DNA of 64,000 bases from Decorospora gaudefroyi (lineage: Eukaryota; Ascomycota; Dothideomycetes; Pleosporales; Pleosporaceae), in contig ML975334.1 in assembly GCA_010015605.1 (NCBI GenBank), positions 1 through 64,000 of the forward strand, in the 5' to 3' direction. Position numbers and translations under genes: made by a program. The notes beneath the pieces were generated by a model. That model had not been told where the DNA came from and ran no database searches. It saw nothing but the letters and a program-made list of their open reading frames with translations. Below are positions 44,398 to 55,945 of this stretch, piece after piece (position 1 is the stretch's first letter; every line of letters starts with the position of its first letter).

Positions 44398-44925
44398 ATG
44401 TCCTCGGCCCTCCGCACCCGTCTCCGTGCAACAGGCACAGCCTACCTCGACGCGCACCGCCAGCGCTCCGTCCCCGCCCTCTCAACCCTCTACGCGCCCG
44501 ACGCAAAACACACCAACTTGCCCGCCCCCATCGCGCCAATCTTCCCCTCCGTCAGCCAGCCCGCGTATCTCGAGGGCCTCAAGGACCTGTTCGCCATGTG
44601 GCACTCGTTCGAATTGGATGAGTTTGCGCCTGCTGTTATTGACGAGGAAGCGCGCAAGATCGTCCTCTTTGCCAAGAGCAAGGGTGTGAATGATTCGGGA
44701 ACGTATGAAAGCGAGTATATTGTTATGCTTAAGTGTGATGATGAGGTTAGTCTAGAAAGGGGTGGTCTTTTTTAACTGAGGATCAGGCTGACGTGTTGAT
44801 AGGGCAAGGTCATCGAGGAGCGTTTGCAGTTCTTTGATAGTGCGAGTTTGTTGGCGTTGGTGGGGAAGATGGGCGAGAAGGCTAAGGAGTTGCAGGATAA
44901 CTTTATTCGTGCGGATGGGAAGTAG
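44398..44925 (+). CDS. Small NTF2-like/SnoaL-like domain protein
   Basis: Exons are 44398..44745 and 44803..44925, with a 57-bp GTTAGT...ATAG intron; 155 residues. It begins MSSALRTRLRATGTAYLDAHRQRS, an alpha helix leading into a cone-shaped alpha+beta fold of the NTF2/SnoaL type (LSTLYAPDAKH, DLFAMWHSFELDEFAPAVIDEEARKIVLFAKSK, YIVMLKCDDEGKVIEERLQFFDSASLLALVGKM). The EYxxxL...GKIxxxxxFxD pattern is common in this superfamily. Some members are polyketide cyclases or small isomerases, and many are uncharacterised. No catalytic residue can be named. It is convergent with the MFS transporter gene, 167 bp away. Confidence 0.72.
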
Positions 44926-45092
44926 ATCGTCGTGCGAGATTATTCTTGTCGGCCTGGAAATGATTATTCTGCAGAGTATTGTGGGTGCTATACAATTTCA
45001 ATGGAAACCAACGTGTAGACTGTTGCTCATTTCCATACTTTCGTCAGATATTGCATGGCTTGGTGTGATGCGACTCGTCCATCTTCTAAACC

Positions 45093-47120
45093 CTATCTTA
45101 CATCTTCTACAACATCATGTCGCTGGGCTGGCCGTGCTCTCGCTGAGTTACCGTTCTGTTGACGCAACTCAACAGACTGGCTGGAAGCCAACCCATCACT
45201 TGTTTGCTGTGGCTCAATCTTCTTCGCTCGATCTACTCCGAGCACCGCGGCCTTAGCAGTATCACTCAGATGATGAGCACGTAGGAAGAAGTTTGCGATG
45301 AAAGATAGAACAGCAGCAACCACAAACTGCAGTGGTTCATGTTAGCGGAGATCTAATCGCCAGTACATCCAAACACATACCATGATCCACACCGATTTTA
45401 GCGATCGAAAGTACGCATCCTTGACGACGAGCTGCTGGCCCGCAGGGAGTGTTCTGATGAGCTCGACGCTAGCTGAGGCTTCGTCGCCATTGAACTTGCT
45501 AGCCAGTTCTTCGCCGAGTTCTTGTATCAAGCCTCGACTAACAGCATTCATTCGGTTCTGGAAAATGACGCCTCCGACAACCACAGCGACGGTCGTAGCA
45601 AGAGACCGCATAAAAGTCATTGCCCCTTGAATGACAGCGGTGTCCATGACCGTCATCGCGGCTTGCGCTGCGATAAGAGGTGGTTCAATGTTCATGCCAA
45701 CACCTAGACCCGTGATGATTTCGAAAATTATGAGTTTCGTCAGACCTTCCCCAAGTTTGAGGTTGATGAAAAGACCGCTTCCCAGGCAGAGCAAAACGTG
45801 CGCCACGTACGTGATAGGGAGATATTTCCCCGTCTTTTGGATATATGCGCCGACGCAGGCCGCGGAAAGAGAGCACGCTACAATCAAGGGAATCAAGTGG
45901 ATGCCCGAGGTCAAAGCATCGACGCCGAGGACCGATTGCGAGTATAGCGGGAGATAGTACGAAAGGCCAATGAGGACGTAGAAATTGCACGCCCAGACAA
46001 GGTACGCAGCAACTGTCGACGATTTTGTGAATAACCGCAGCGGCATAATCGGATTCTTGGCGAATTTCCACTCGTTGACGAGGAAAAAGGCAATCGTGAC
46101 AATCCCGAATACAATCAGGCATATGACGGTCGCAGATGACCACGGAAAGGTGATACTGCCAAAGTCAAGACCAAGCAGTATCATCAAGGCAGCGCCAACA
46201 ATCAGGATACTGCCCGTCCAATCGATCGCCTTGAGTCCAGCAAGCACCGGTGTATGAGGTGAAGGTAACTTCAAGAAGAAAACAAGCACGAAAAAGACGA
46301 CAGCGCCAATTGGTAGATTGATCCAAAAGCACCACCTCCAATTCAGTCGTGTTGTGAAAGTGCCTCCAATGACGGGACCAACTGCGCTTCCGATAGCCCA
46401 GACGACAGAAGTGATGGCGAGATACAAGCCTCGATCTCGCAGCGAGAATGTGTCGCAGATGATGACGTTGACCATCGTGCCCATTCCCGACGAGCCCAGG
46501 CCCTGGAGGGCACGTCCAGCAATGAGCGAGTGCATCGAGGGCGCGAGAGCACATAGCAGACTCCCACCAAGAAATATCGTAAGAGCGATTAGGAGGATGG
46601 GTTTTCGTCCCCAGATGTCCGCGAGAGATGCCCAAACCGGCGTGCTGGCAGTACTAGCGAGAATGAAAGCACTGCCAATCCAGACGTAGCCGGTCGTGGA
46701 ATGAAAGCCACTAACGATCGCTGGGATTGCGGGTGTAATGATGGTGAGGTCTAGAGCGGAGAGCAGGACTGACAGGCAGAGTGGTGTCATTATGAGGGCG
46801 ATGGCCGCTGCTGATAGCTTCTTGTTGACCTCCTCTGAATCTGTTGCCGTAGCCGGCGGCTGTGGCAAGGCCGTAGCATCTCGCACGACTTCGCTTGCCG
46901 ATGTGTTAGCATCGCGGAGGGACTTCTCATCTGCGAGGGCCTGGTGTGGTGTATTCTGTGGCTGCTCGCTCTGGACAGTATCGGCGATTTGTATGTTCGC
47001 GCGTCGTTGCTCGCTACTTGTAGAGGAACGCAGTTGTGACAGTCGCGAATGCCGGTCGAGGGAAAGCCGCAGGGCACAATCACCCGCGGTGAAGGAGTCC
47101 TGTGCCAAAGGTAGCGACAT
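45093..47120 (-). CDS. MFS transporter, DHA2 (14-TMS drug:H+ antiporter) family
   Basis: Exons are complement 45381..47120 and 45093..45326, with a 54-bp GTATGT...GCAG intron; about 657 residues. The cytosolic N-terminal ~105 residues are Ser/Gln-rich. Membrane segments start at ALIMTPLCLSVLLSALDLTIITPAIP. Motif A reads LADIWGRKPILL, and the NRRWCFWINLP-type motif C reads LNWRWCFWINLPIGA. The number of hydrophobic segments (about 14) and the central PVLAGLKAIDWTGSILIV linker fit DHA2 multidrug or mycotoxin efflux pumps. The last exon adds a final segment (FVVAAVLSFIANFFL) and a polar tail. A role in exporting the product of the downstream PKS group is plausible but not shown. Substrate is unknown. 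Confidence 0.88.
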
Positions 47121-48139
47121 CTAGGTAACAAGCGACCATGGAAATCCTGAAGCTGGATATGATCTGCGCTTTCCAAGCCTATGAGATTCCGGCACGAAAG
47201 GTTTGGTCATGTACAGGACAGTGTTCGATCAATCGTGCGGCGTTGTTTGCGTGCTCACGAGTAAGCGGACAAGGGGCGCAGCTGCGGAGATGGTTCGGAG
47301 ATGGTTCGGAGTTGGCGATGTCTTCAGTAGGTACAAACTTCATCTATTTCGGCATCCGAGCGTACTGTGAGCCTGCGAGTGTAACCTTGGTCGATTACCT
47401 GATTTGTGTTGCGTCATACAAACGATAATCGTATCAGCCTATAATTTCCGATAGGCAGTTGTAAAGACGTGTTTGTCTGCGGACAAATCCCGCACGCTAT
47501 GTTTAGACGCCCAGCTGCAGGTATCTTAATAAAGTTATTAATTTGAGACACCGCAGGGGAGTCTGTATACCCGGAACGTCATCATCCTGTCCCTCGGTAT
47601 TCAATGTTGCTCAGATGGCCTCATCAACACACGCGAGCTCCTTCCCAACAGGTGAGACAACGCATATGATAAATCAGCCAACAAAGCCTTGGGACTGCAT
47701 CCATGATCGGACGTATCTATCTAGGCAGAATTCTGCGGTAAGCTTATTGTGCATCACGCCCTATCTGCAGGGTCGTTTAGCTGATGATCCTGCAGGATTA
47801 CTTTACCTCTTCTCTGGGCCAGCTGGGAAGCCGCATCTGGATGGGGTTCTCGGTGCAGGTGCGTCAGGTCTCACTCCTTCAGGATGACTGGAGCGTGCGT
47901 ATACTTTCTCAGTCGACTCACAAACTATGTTCATCTAATAATTTGTGTCAGATGAAAAAGTTGGTAGTTCCAAGTTTGCGGGTTTAGCATTGCGAAAGCA
48001 GACGAGACAACGCGCCATCGCATCATGTTTGGCCTAATTGTTACGTACTCAATAAACACACTCGTCAACTCCCACGACCGAACAAATCATCCAGCTCTCC
48101 ACGCCTGCTTACTCAAAAAATGATCGGTACCACAGAAAT
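47121..48139. promoter_or_regulatory. MFS promoter side / Las21 3' intergenic
   Basis: About 1 kb. A perfect 11-12 bp direct repeat (GGAGATGGTTC twice) lies near 47287-47310. At 47480-47492 there is a CGG-N7-CCG pair, the triplet form bound by Zn2Cys6 fungal regulators, about 360 bp upstream of the MFS start. Such pairs are common by chance. No gene was seen. Confidence 0.35.
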
Positions 48140-51100
48140 CTAAGTTACAACAAAGATCCAGATTACAGTGCACAATACCGAATTCACTATCAACTGCTGA
48201 AACACCGCCCACAGTATGATGTTCAAACACTTGGGCGTAAGCACCGTCCATATCGATTGATCATTTCGTTTCCATACACAGGCCATCAAGACTGCCAGTG
48301 AAGTAGAAGCCGTGTAGAAGGTTTGAAGAGTTAGATGCTCTGCAAAAGCATTTCGGGTAATGGTGGGTGATCCATTTAGAGAGCTGAGTGGTGTGTCATC
48401 GGTGTTCCGTGATTCGGCAACGAAGACCATTTTATCGTGGCCATTCGCGATGCCGCTGAGATAGCGCTCGGAGATGACATTCGTATGTCCGTTCGAGATC
48501 CCAGTAGAGTGGCCATTCGTATAACCAGCAGCAGGTCTGTCCCCGTTACGAGTGCTTTTCTCATGGCCGTTGGCGTAACCATCGGTATGAGTCTCTTTGA
48601 CTGGCAGATACTGTTCGGTAAGTTCCGATGTGCGGTTTCCCTTTGCAATACCGTTGGTGGCAACCATCATACTTGCCAGTCGCCTTTCCAGATTGCTGTG
48701 TGGCACGATATCTTGCGCTTCAGACCATGCTAAGAGCAACCGTAAACCGGACAGCGACCACCAAACAGGGGCAAAGTAGTTGCTGAGTAGAGCCTGCAGG
48801 GCAACTGCTATGGCCCTAGAAGTCTCAATACCGTTGAAGCCATTTGTAAGGTCAAAAGACGCGAAGGAATTGCTGTGACCGCTTGCATAGAAAGCGCTTT
48901 GCCCAAGAAGGAGTGTTGTGACCGCGATTTCGGATAGAGTCATGCTTGTTCCGGAAGCTGCTATAAAGGCAAGAGGTTAGTAAGAAGCAACCGGTACGCA
49001 TATACCTGTGGCTGAACTTACAAAGCCATTGATATTGGAGGTCGAAAATCGGGTACAAGACGAGGTATTTCGGCCGAGTCAACGATCGGAGGTAGAGAGC
49101 TGCTAGTTCCACGACTCCGACAATAGTAGCTGAACCTAGAAATTAGCTTGCGCGGCCGTAAGAGCACTGAAGACCAGCTTACCCTTCCTGCTTATCGGAC
49201 GACCCATTCTGGACTGAACGACAACGGCAATAAGACATGCACCAAGTCCACCCCAAAATATGTTCAGACTTTGGTTTCGATTGGTCCCGGATACAAGATC
49301 TTTAAGCCAAGGTGGCGCAAAGTCGAATGAGGTTGGACTTAGGCGGTAGGCGGATGAAAGCCGAGATAATATCGCTAGGATACAAATGGAAGTCGAAGCG
49401 AAGAACGAGGTGACCGAGCCAAGTCCGAGATATCGGGAAACGCTGTGTAGAGCAGAAACGTAGATCATAAGGCCAGGAATCCAGAAGAGAACCTGATGCC
49501 CAGAGAGCATGTTGTGAACGTAGTCTACAATCGACCCACAACGGGTTGCTTCATCAAGGCTTTGGCTGATAAGCTGAAGGACGACGGGGTATGCAATGGC
49601 CTTGAGCCAGTGCTCACCAGTAATTAACCTGACGGTATTAGCTAAATGCTAGTCGAAAACCACATCAATCGCTGCAAGCATACCTTTTGTAGCCGATATA
49701 CATCAGCCATGCGAGCGACGCCCAATACCAGTAGTATTGCTCATTCAGGACCAGGGCGTTGAAGAACATTGTGGGGCCGTGGAAGGATACGATAAGTCCA
49801 AAGGCGAATATTCCATTGTCTGAAGGCCTTGCAGAGAATGAATGTGTCATCCAGAGTAATATGGTTGAGAAGACTAGGGCGGCAGCGCTGAAAGCGAGGT
49901 GTACGTAGCTTGGATTGTTTGGAGGTGCATTGAGGAGCCTTTGAGCGTGGTCGCAAAACTATGAATCATGTTAGATTTGTTACTGCAAGGTGGTCGACAA
50001 CGTACTGTGCGTGTGATGCGGTACACTTCCTCCATACTTGCAAGATTGGTAGGTGTCTGTTCCCGCTGCGCAATGTCTGCCTTCTGCAGCCAGCAAAGCA
50101 CTTGATCGAGATCATTCAGACATTGACCGCATAGCTGACTACAGTAGGTAACATTAGCAGTCGTAGTGTCGTACTCGGACTCTAAAAGCGTCTTCAGTTG
50201 CTGGGCGTTGTTGAACAGCACACGGTGACGGTCATCGCTGCTCTCGAAAAGATCGAGGAACTCCGCAACAAATATTCCGAGACTCTTCGCAGGCGTAGTA
50301 AAGCCCATTAGACCAGCTAAAGTGGGCACGAAGTCCACTTGGTTGATCACAGAATAATACTCGTAATTTTTCGTCGGCGGAACCGGACTGGCTAGTCCGC
50401 TTGATAAGAGTTTGAGCTTCGGAGAAACAAAGACCATAGCTGCGGCGATTTCGCTCGGAGAAGCACCTCCGTGATTGCCCTGGTCCGTCATGCCGTGGTC
50501 ACCTAACATGACGAAGAGCGTATTCTTAAGATGCGCCTTTTGCTCCAACGCATCATATACCAGCTTGACCACATCATCCATTTGCGCCTGCTTTGGGACC
50601 ATGTGCGCCCTTACGACTGGTTAGTACGGCTTTCTAGAACCAGATTGACATATCTTAACTCACCCAGTAGGTCCACCTTGATGGGCGATGTTATCAAGCC
50701 CTAAGTAGTGCAGTACGAGAGCTTTCCAATCATCTCTGGCAAGCTCATTTGGGAGATGTCGTGTGACGTTGCTATCCACGGTGGTAAATTCCTAGCCAGC
50801 AAATTTAGTCCCAACGATGCAAGTAGTCGGTGCAGTGGTAGGAAAGAATTGATACTCACTGGAAGATACCATGCATCCGTTCCCTCGAAGCGATCGAATA
50901 TATCAGAATATACGTCTAGCCATAGGTCCGCGCCATAAAACACCATCTTCTTTTCCGGGGTTCGTTCTGCTTTCAGGCGAGACAGCCATGTATCCGCACC
51001 TGCTAGACTTCTTGCGCTCTCCGATTCAAACACATTTAGCCATACGTCGAGGAACGACTGGCTGGTGCCCTGGGTCAGCGCTTTGACGCGGGAAAGTGTG

Positions 51101-51510
51101 AGGGTTGGTGCGGCTGCCCGAGCTGTGAAAGGCATTGCTGCACCAGATCGAATCAAACTGTAGAATATCTCTTATCAGTCGGCATCAATGGTATGACAGT
51201 TTGTCGGCGTACCTCTGTGTGTACTTAAATCCGGTACCTTCTGCGTACACGAAATCACTATATCGATCCGTTAATGGTCATCTTCAGTAGTTTTAAGGTC
51301 ATACCTTCGTAGTGCGTCTACCATCATAAAAATGACTTTATCAAATGGTGCGGTCTGTAAGTTAATTTGTGCGTGGTGATTGATATCGAACCCTTTCGGT
51401 TTTGGAACTGGAGGTCGACCTCGGAAGAAGCCTACGATGAATAGTACCACTCCTACTGGCACAAGAATGTTCGCTATCAGAAGCGAAAAGTGCTGTCTGT
51501 AACGTGCCAT
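48140..51510 (-). CDS. las21: GPI ethanolamine-phosphate transferase 2 (Las21/Gpi7 type)
   Basis: Nine exons: complement 51305..51510, 51213..51257, 50860..51157, 50664..50791, 50006..50609, 49684..49958, 49183..49628, 49022..49135, 48140..48960. The eight introns are 47-68 bp; about 978 residues. A signal anchor (FSLLIANILVPVGVVLFIVGFF) is followed by an alkaline-phosphatase-like lumenal domain: FMMVDALRSDF (metal Asp), PFTARAAAPTLTLSRVKAL (nucleophile Thr region), HYLGLDNIAHQGG and LGDHGMTDQGNHGG. A multi-span C-terminal membrane region follows. The family adds ethanolamine phosphate to the second mannose of GPI precursors in the ER. Odd feature: an Asn-Gly-His-rich insert (ANGHEKS, TNGHSTG, SNGHTNV, ANGHDKM) in a C-terminal loop. 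It is head-to-head with the P450 gene, 861 bp away, inside a biosynthetic neighbourhood. Confidence 0.88.
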
Positions 51511-52371
51511 TGTTCAATAGTAAAGACGTGGTTGTATACTCAATGTCAATTCAATAATGAGAGGAAACGTGCGAAATCGATCAAAATCTTGACACACACG
51601 ACTATCTCGGGAAACACTCCAAAGCTACTAACCCGAGGCTAAAGCGTTTCAACTCAAACATGTATCCCAGAGGAGTCCAACCTCTCGCACGCCATGATGA
51701 TCAATATGGTCAGGCCTTCCAATCCGCGTAGCGCCGAAGGATTGGGACCGCTGGATTTCTTCATCGGGACACGGCGGACTCAGTGCGGCGTCTGCTAAGC
51801 ATCATTAATCAGGCCTGACATATGAGCTCAGCAATAGAGTGCCGGGAGGTGTGGTGCCCAGGTATTGTTCCTTCGAATGTTGGTGTTGTTCCTCCTTTAG
51901 CGTGCACAGATCGGAGGATCTCTCGCCCTAACCTCATTCGTACACTCGCCTGGCGTGCACGTGGCGGGGATGACCCTGATGACATTCGTGAATGAATTCT
52001 ACCACCCTTTCACCTGAGCATCATATTCCATCCTCGTATGAAGAAGCCCTTAGTCTCTGAGTTGCAAGGTCGGTTCGGATGATGGGTGAGACCCTATAAC
52101 CCAGAAAATACGAGCTTCCTCGTAGTACACCTGCATGCAGCTGCAGATAAACAGGGTACCCATGGCCCTACTACCTCAGCCAGACATCGGAGCTTACTTG
52201 GTGGCATGCCTGTTTCCAGCAGCTGCTGCTGACGATCGTCGGGTGAACCCTGAAGGAGGGATACCCACTCACCACGAGCTGAAATGGCTCTCAACTCGGG
52301 GACTATGGCAAGGTCGCACTCTGTGAACATCCAACCTCCATCACATCCTCACATACGGCGAAATTGCAACC
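51511..52371. promoter_or_regulatory. Divergent promoter region (Las21 / P450)
   Basis: These 861 bp separate the two start codons. No repeat or reading frame of known type was seen. The shared space would allow co-regulation of the two genes. Confidence 0.4.
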
Positions 52372-53964
52372 ATGGTACTGCTTAGCAGCACAGCTCTCTG
52401 GTTGGGAGCTCTGGGGCTCATTTTCTACTTTTTTGTTAAACGTATCACTGAATGGCAGCGTCTCCGACACATACCAGGACCATTCTTGGCCGGGTGGACA
52501 GATATATGGTTACTTCGTCACGTCATTCCCGGCACTTTGTGCACGAAACTCGTCGATGTTTGTAATGAATACGGTGAGCGAGTAGTTGCTCTAAGTGTAT
52601 CGCACAGCTAATTCCGTTCAAAGGCCGGCTGGCACGCATCGGTCCAAATTGGGTCGTGTGCGGTGATGCCGTCGAAGTCCAGCGCATCTGGAGCATACGT
52701 TCTGGGTTCTCTCGAACACCATGGTACAAAGCGACGCGCCTCGATCCGGAAGAAGACAATGTTTTGACTGAGCTGGACACTAAGCGACATCACCAACGAC
52801 GTGCAAAGTTAGTGCCAGCATATGCTGCAAAAGGCCTGGACAACCAGGAACGCCTGGTCGATGAGCAAGTTTCCAAGCTCATTGATCTTATCGACCGCAA
52901 ATATATCTCCTCGCCGACCACAGTGAAGCCATGCGACATGGGCCGCGTCATGCAGTATCTCACCCAAGATATCATCACCGCAGTTGGCTTCGGCAAGCCT
53001 GCAGGATACCTGGACGCCGACGAAGACATGCTCGGCATTCTGGAGACTTGCGAAAGCTTGCTCGCACCAGGCCACATTATCATGTTTCTACCCTTGGTAC
53101 GAAGAATACTAGAGTCTGGTATTCTCAAACCCTTCCTTCCCAAGCCAACCGATGATCGTGGTATTGGCGGGCTTCTCGGCCTTATCAAGTCTCACGTCGA
53201 TACCCGATATGGCGATTCGAAGGTCCACGGGAAGGATATGCTGCAGAGCTTTGTAGACTCTGGGTTGACTCGTCCCCAGGTTGAGGCTGAGTCGCTGGTA
53301 ACGCTGTTTGGTGGCACCGACTCAACCTCCACGGCACTTCGGATGACGATATTCTTTCTCTCTACGAACATGTCAGCGTACCGCAGGCTACAGGCTGAGA
53401 TTGATGCAGCAGTTGTCTCGGCCTCGCGCCCGATCATTGCGGACGAGCATGTCAAGAGACTGCCATTCCTACAGGCATGTATCCGAGAAGGAATGAGACT
53501 ATGGCCACCGAGCATGGCTTTACTCCCCAAGATGTCCGAGATCGACCAAATCGTGTGCGGCCAGGCAGTACCCGCAGGCACCTATATTGGCTGGTCAGGA
53601 TTGACCGTCATGAAAGACAAGGAAACTTTTGGAGACAACGCAGATATCTTTGAGCCCGCAAGATGGCTTGAAGCTGAACCAGAAGAATTAAAGAAAATGG
53701 AAGGAGTTTATGGTCTCGTCTTCGCGACGGGCACTGGTTGGGAATGCCTCGGCAAGAAGCTGGCATACGTCGAGTTGGGCAAGGTGCTTTTTGAAGTAAG
53801 TGGCTCAATTCTATTACTGCAACAACTAGCTAACAGGCTTCTGCCAGTTATTCCTCCGCTATGACTTTTCGATGGTGAATGCTATGCATCCTTTCGATTG
53901 GATTAACCATGGATTCACGATTCACCGGGGAATGCATGTGAGCATTACCAAGAGGGAAAGCTAG
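52372..53964 (+). CDS. Cytochrome P450 monooxygenase
   Basis: Exons are 52372..52573, 52624..53795 and 53848..53964, with introns of 50 and 52 bp (GCTAAT and GCTAAC branch sites); about 496 residues. An N-terminal membrane anchor (STALWLGALGLIFYFFV) precedes the proline hinge HIPGPFLAGW. The I-helix reads VTLFGGTDSTSTAL (O2-activation Gly-Gly-Thr-Asp-Ser-Thr). The K-helix ExxR is CIREGMRLWPP. The heme loop is FATGTGWECLGKKLA, with the axial Cys near residue 442. Sequence style resembles fungal pisatin-demethylase-type P450s. The heme loop is one residue longer than FxxGxRxCxG counted from Phe, and lacks the Arg. It is the first gene of a same-strand P450, hydrolase, PKS series and probably oxidises the polyketide. 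Confidence 0.9.
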
Positions 53965-54949
53965 GGAAACAAGTAGTTACAGTATGAGAGAAGATAGCCT
54001 AAATTGTATGCATACATTCTACACAATCAAACGCAAGTTGAGACCTGAAGAGTCTATGAAAACCAAGAAAGTCTGTCAAATGTTAGATCCATCACGATGC
54101 TCAGTGATCAATCATGGCGGCACCATCTTAGAACAGATTGGGCACGGACTGCCGGGTGGATTCTATTCTTCGATAGATGTAGAATCAGCGCGCCCAAGAC
54201 ACGTAAATGGGTTGCTCGATCTGACGAAGCAAACTCGATTACAAAAAGAATGCACAATGCACTGGCGTAAACCTTCCTGCGCGAGGTCCCAAAGCAACAT
54301 GTGCATGCCCCGATCATCAATACCAACCCACCATAATGTTCCTTCACTGCCGTGTAACCATGACCAACCAACTCTCTAAAATTAAACGCATCATCAATAA
54401 CACCCTCGATATTACCGAGCACGCGAGCACTTGGAACTATTTACCAATCGCAGGCTTACTGCACGCACGTTACATAGATAACGTCTACTTGGCGCCATCA
54501 ATTGTCCTCCGCAGAAGGTCGTATATCGAAAAGAACATCGCTTGAGGGGAGCTGAGTATAAGCATTCTGACACGCGTTAGCGGTTGTGTTGGGGCTGTTG
54601 TTAGCTTGACATGGGGCGGCGTTACCCGAGTAGTGCACGCTTCCGAGACAAAATGCAAGCGACGGACTGTTGGCTTTATGCATGTCAGACGGACGGCCTT
54701 GCCCGAACACCCATCCCGGATACGGCGCGCCATCGCTTGCTTGTTGCGGATGCGGGACTGTTAGACTGGACGTCGGCTTATTGATGTCGAAGTGGTTTGC
54801 TGTAGAAGTGTGACTTCGCTTCGGAAATAATCTCTGCTACGGGTACAGGTACGGCTTTCTTTCTTCGCGGACGTTCTCTCTCCCACGTTTGCAAGGATTC
54901 AACAACTTTACTTTTTTTTCAAACTCCAAGAGGTCATCGAAAACCCATC
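53965..54949. other. Intergenic, no gene seen
   Basis: About 985 bp between the P450 and the alpha/beta hydrolase. Short open frames on both strands have no family content. The 3' part should be the hydrolase promoter. Confidence 0.5.
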
Positions 54950-55945
54950 ATGCCCGGCTACGAGACCGTCGAGTTCAAGACCGTCGACGGCGTGACTCTA
55001 CGCGGTTGGCTATTCCCAGCAAAAACGCGAGGGATAGGCATAGTGATGAGTCCAGGCGTAAGTCCACCCACATCATCCCATCCCCAACAACAAAAAAACT
55101 CACCATCTTATGTACAGTTCAACGCGACCAAAGAAATGATCGGGCTACCATCCACAGCGCTCGCCTTCCAAGAAGCAGGCCTAACAGCCCTTCTCTACGA
55201 CTCCCGCGGCGTCGGCACCAGCGATGGCACACCACGCAACAACATCAACCCCTTCCAGCAAGTCGACGACATGTCCGACGCGCTGACCTTCCTCGCTACC
55301 TGCCCGAGCGTAGATCCCCGGCAAGGCGTCGGACTCTGGGGGTTCTCGCTCGGCGCCGCAATAGCAATGGCAACGGGGGCCGTGGACCCACGCTCAAAAT
55401 TCGTTGTCGCGGTATGTCCCGGCACAGAGACTTCGTACGATCTCGTCAAGCTCCGCAACGTGTTGATGAAAGCGGCTAAAGACCGGGAGTCACGCATTAA
55501 AGGCAACGAGCCCTTTTATGTGCCTATGCTAACAAAGAAGGGCGAAAGTCCTGTCGGTTGGGATCCGGGCTTCGAGCATGATGCTATCATGAGGTTGCTG
55601 GGTCAGTACGATGAGACGGATCCGTTACGTGCGGAACTGGCGCCTGGCCATGTTAATCGCACGACGGCGGCTACGTATCGGCATATGTTGCTGTGGGATG
55701 TTGGGCAGGCTACCAAGTATCTTACACAGCCGATTCTTTTCTTGCTGGCGGAACATGATCAGGTTATTCCAGTGGAGAGGCAGATGGTACATTATGATGC
55801 TCTCACGGTACCAAAACGGTTGCATGTTGAGAAGGGGGCGAAACATATGGATATCTTGGATAGTCCGGCTACATCGGTTAGTGTCAATAGAGTGCAGGTC
55901 GAGTTTGTGCGGGATGCTGTAGCTGGGAGAGCTGTGGATGCTTGA
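54950..55945 (+). CDS. Alpha/beta hydrolase, PKS-cluster acyltransferase/hydrolase type
   Basis: Exons are 54950..55057 and 55118..55945; about 311 residues. The 60-bp intron (GTAAGT...GTACAG) keeps frame whether spliced or not, so an unspliced form would add 20 residues after MSPG. The fold starts FKTVDGVTLRGWLFPA; splicing restores GIVMSPGFNATKEMI. The nucleophile elbow is GLWGFSLGAA with Ser113. The acid is likely the Asp in LLAEHDQVIP and the base the His in GAKHMDIL (about residue 279). The protein resembles the small hydrolases found beside highly reducing PKSs, some of which release or transfer the finished chain in trans (for example the fumagillin-pathway polyketide transferase). It lies between the P450 and the PKS on the same strand. 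A dienelactone hydrolase-like or esterase role is the alternative. Confidence 0.78.
   Translation: MPGYETVEFKTVDGVTLRGWLFPAKTRGIGIVMSPGVSPPTSSHPQQQKNSPSYVQFNATKEMIGLPSTALAFQEAGLTALLYDSRGVGTSDGTPRNNINPFQQVDDMSDALTFLATCPSVDPRQGVGLWGFSLGAAIAMATGAVDPRSKFVVAVCPGTETSYDLVKLRNVLMKAAKDRESRIKGNEPFYVPMLTKKGESPVGWDPGFEHDAIMRLLGQYDETDPLRAELAPGHVNRTTAATYRHMLLWDVGQATKYLTQPILFLLAEHDQVIPVERQMVHYDALTVPKRLHVEKGAKHMDILDSPATSVSVNRVQVEFVRDAVAGRAVDA

Noticed and set aside
47480..47492. CGG-N7-CCG as a regulator-binding site
   Set aside because: Noted within the intergenic feature, but two triplets at free spacing are frequent by chance, so it is not claimed as a functional site.
54108..54422. Minus-strand open frame of 104 codons after the P450
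   Set aside because: Hydrophobic but with no family match that I know, and antisense to a likely 3' UTR; not supported.
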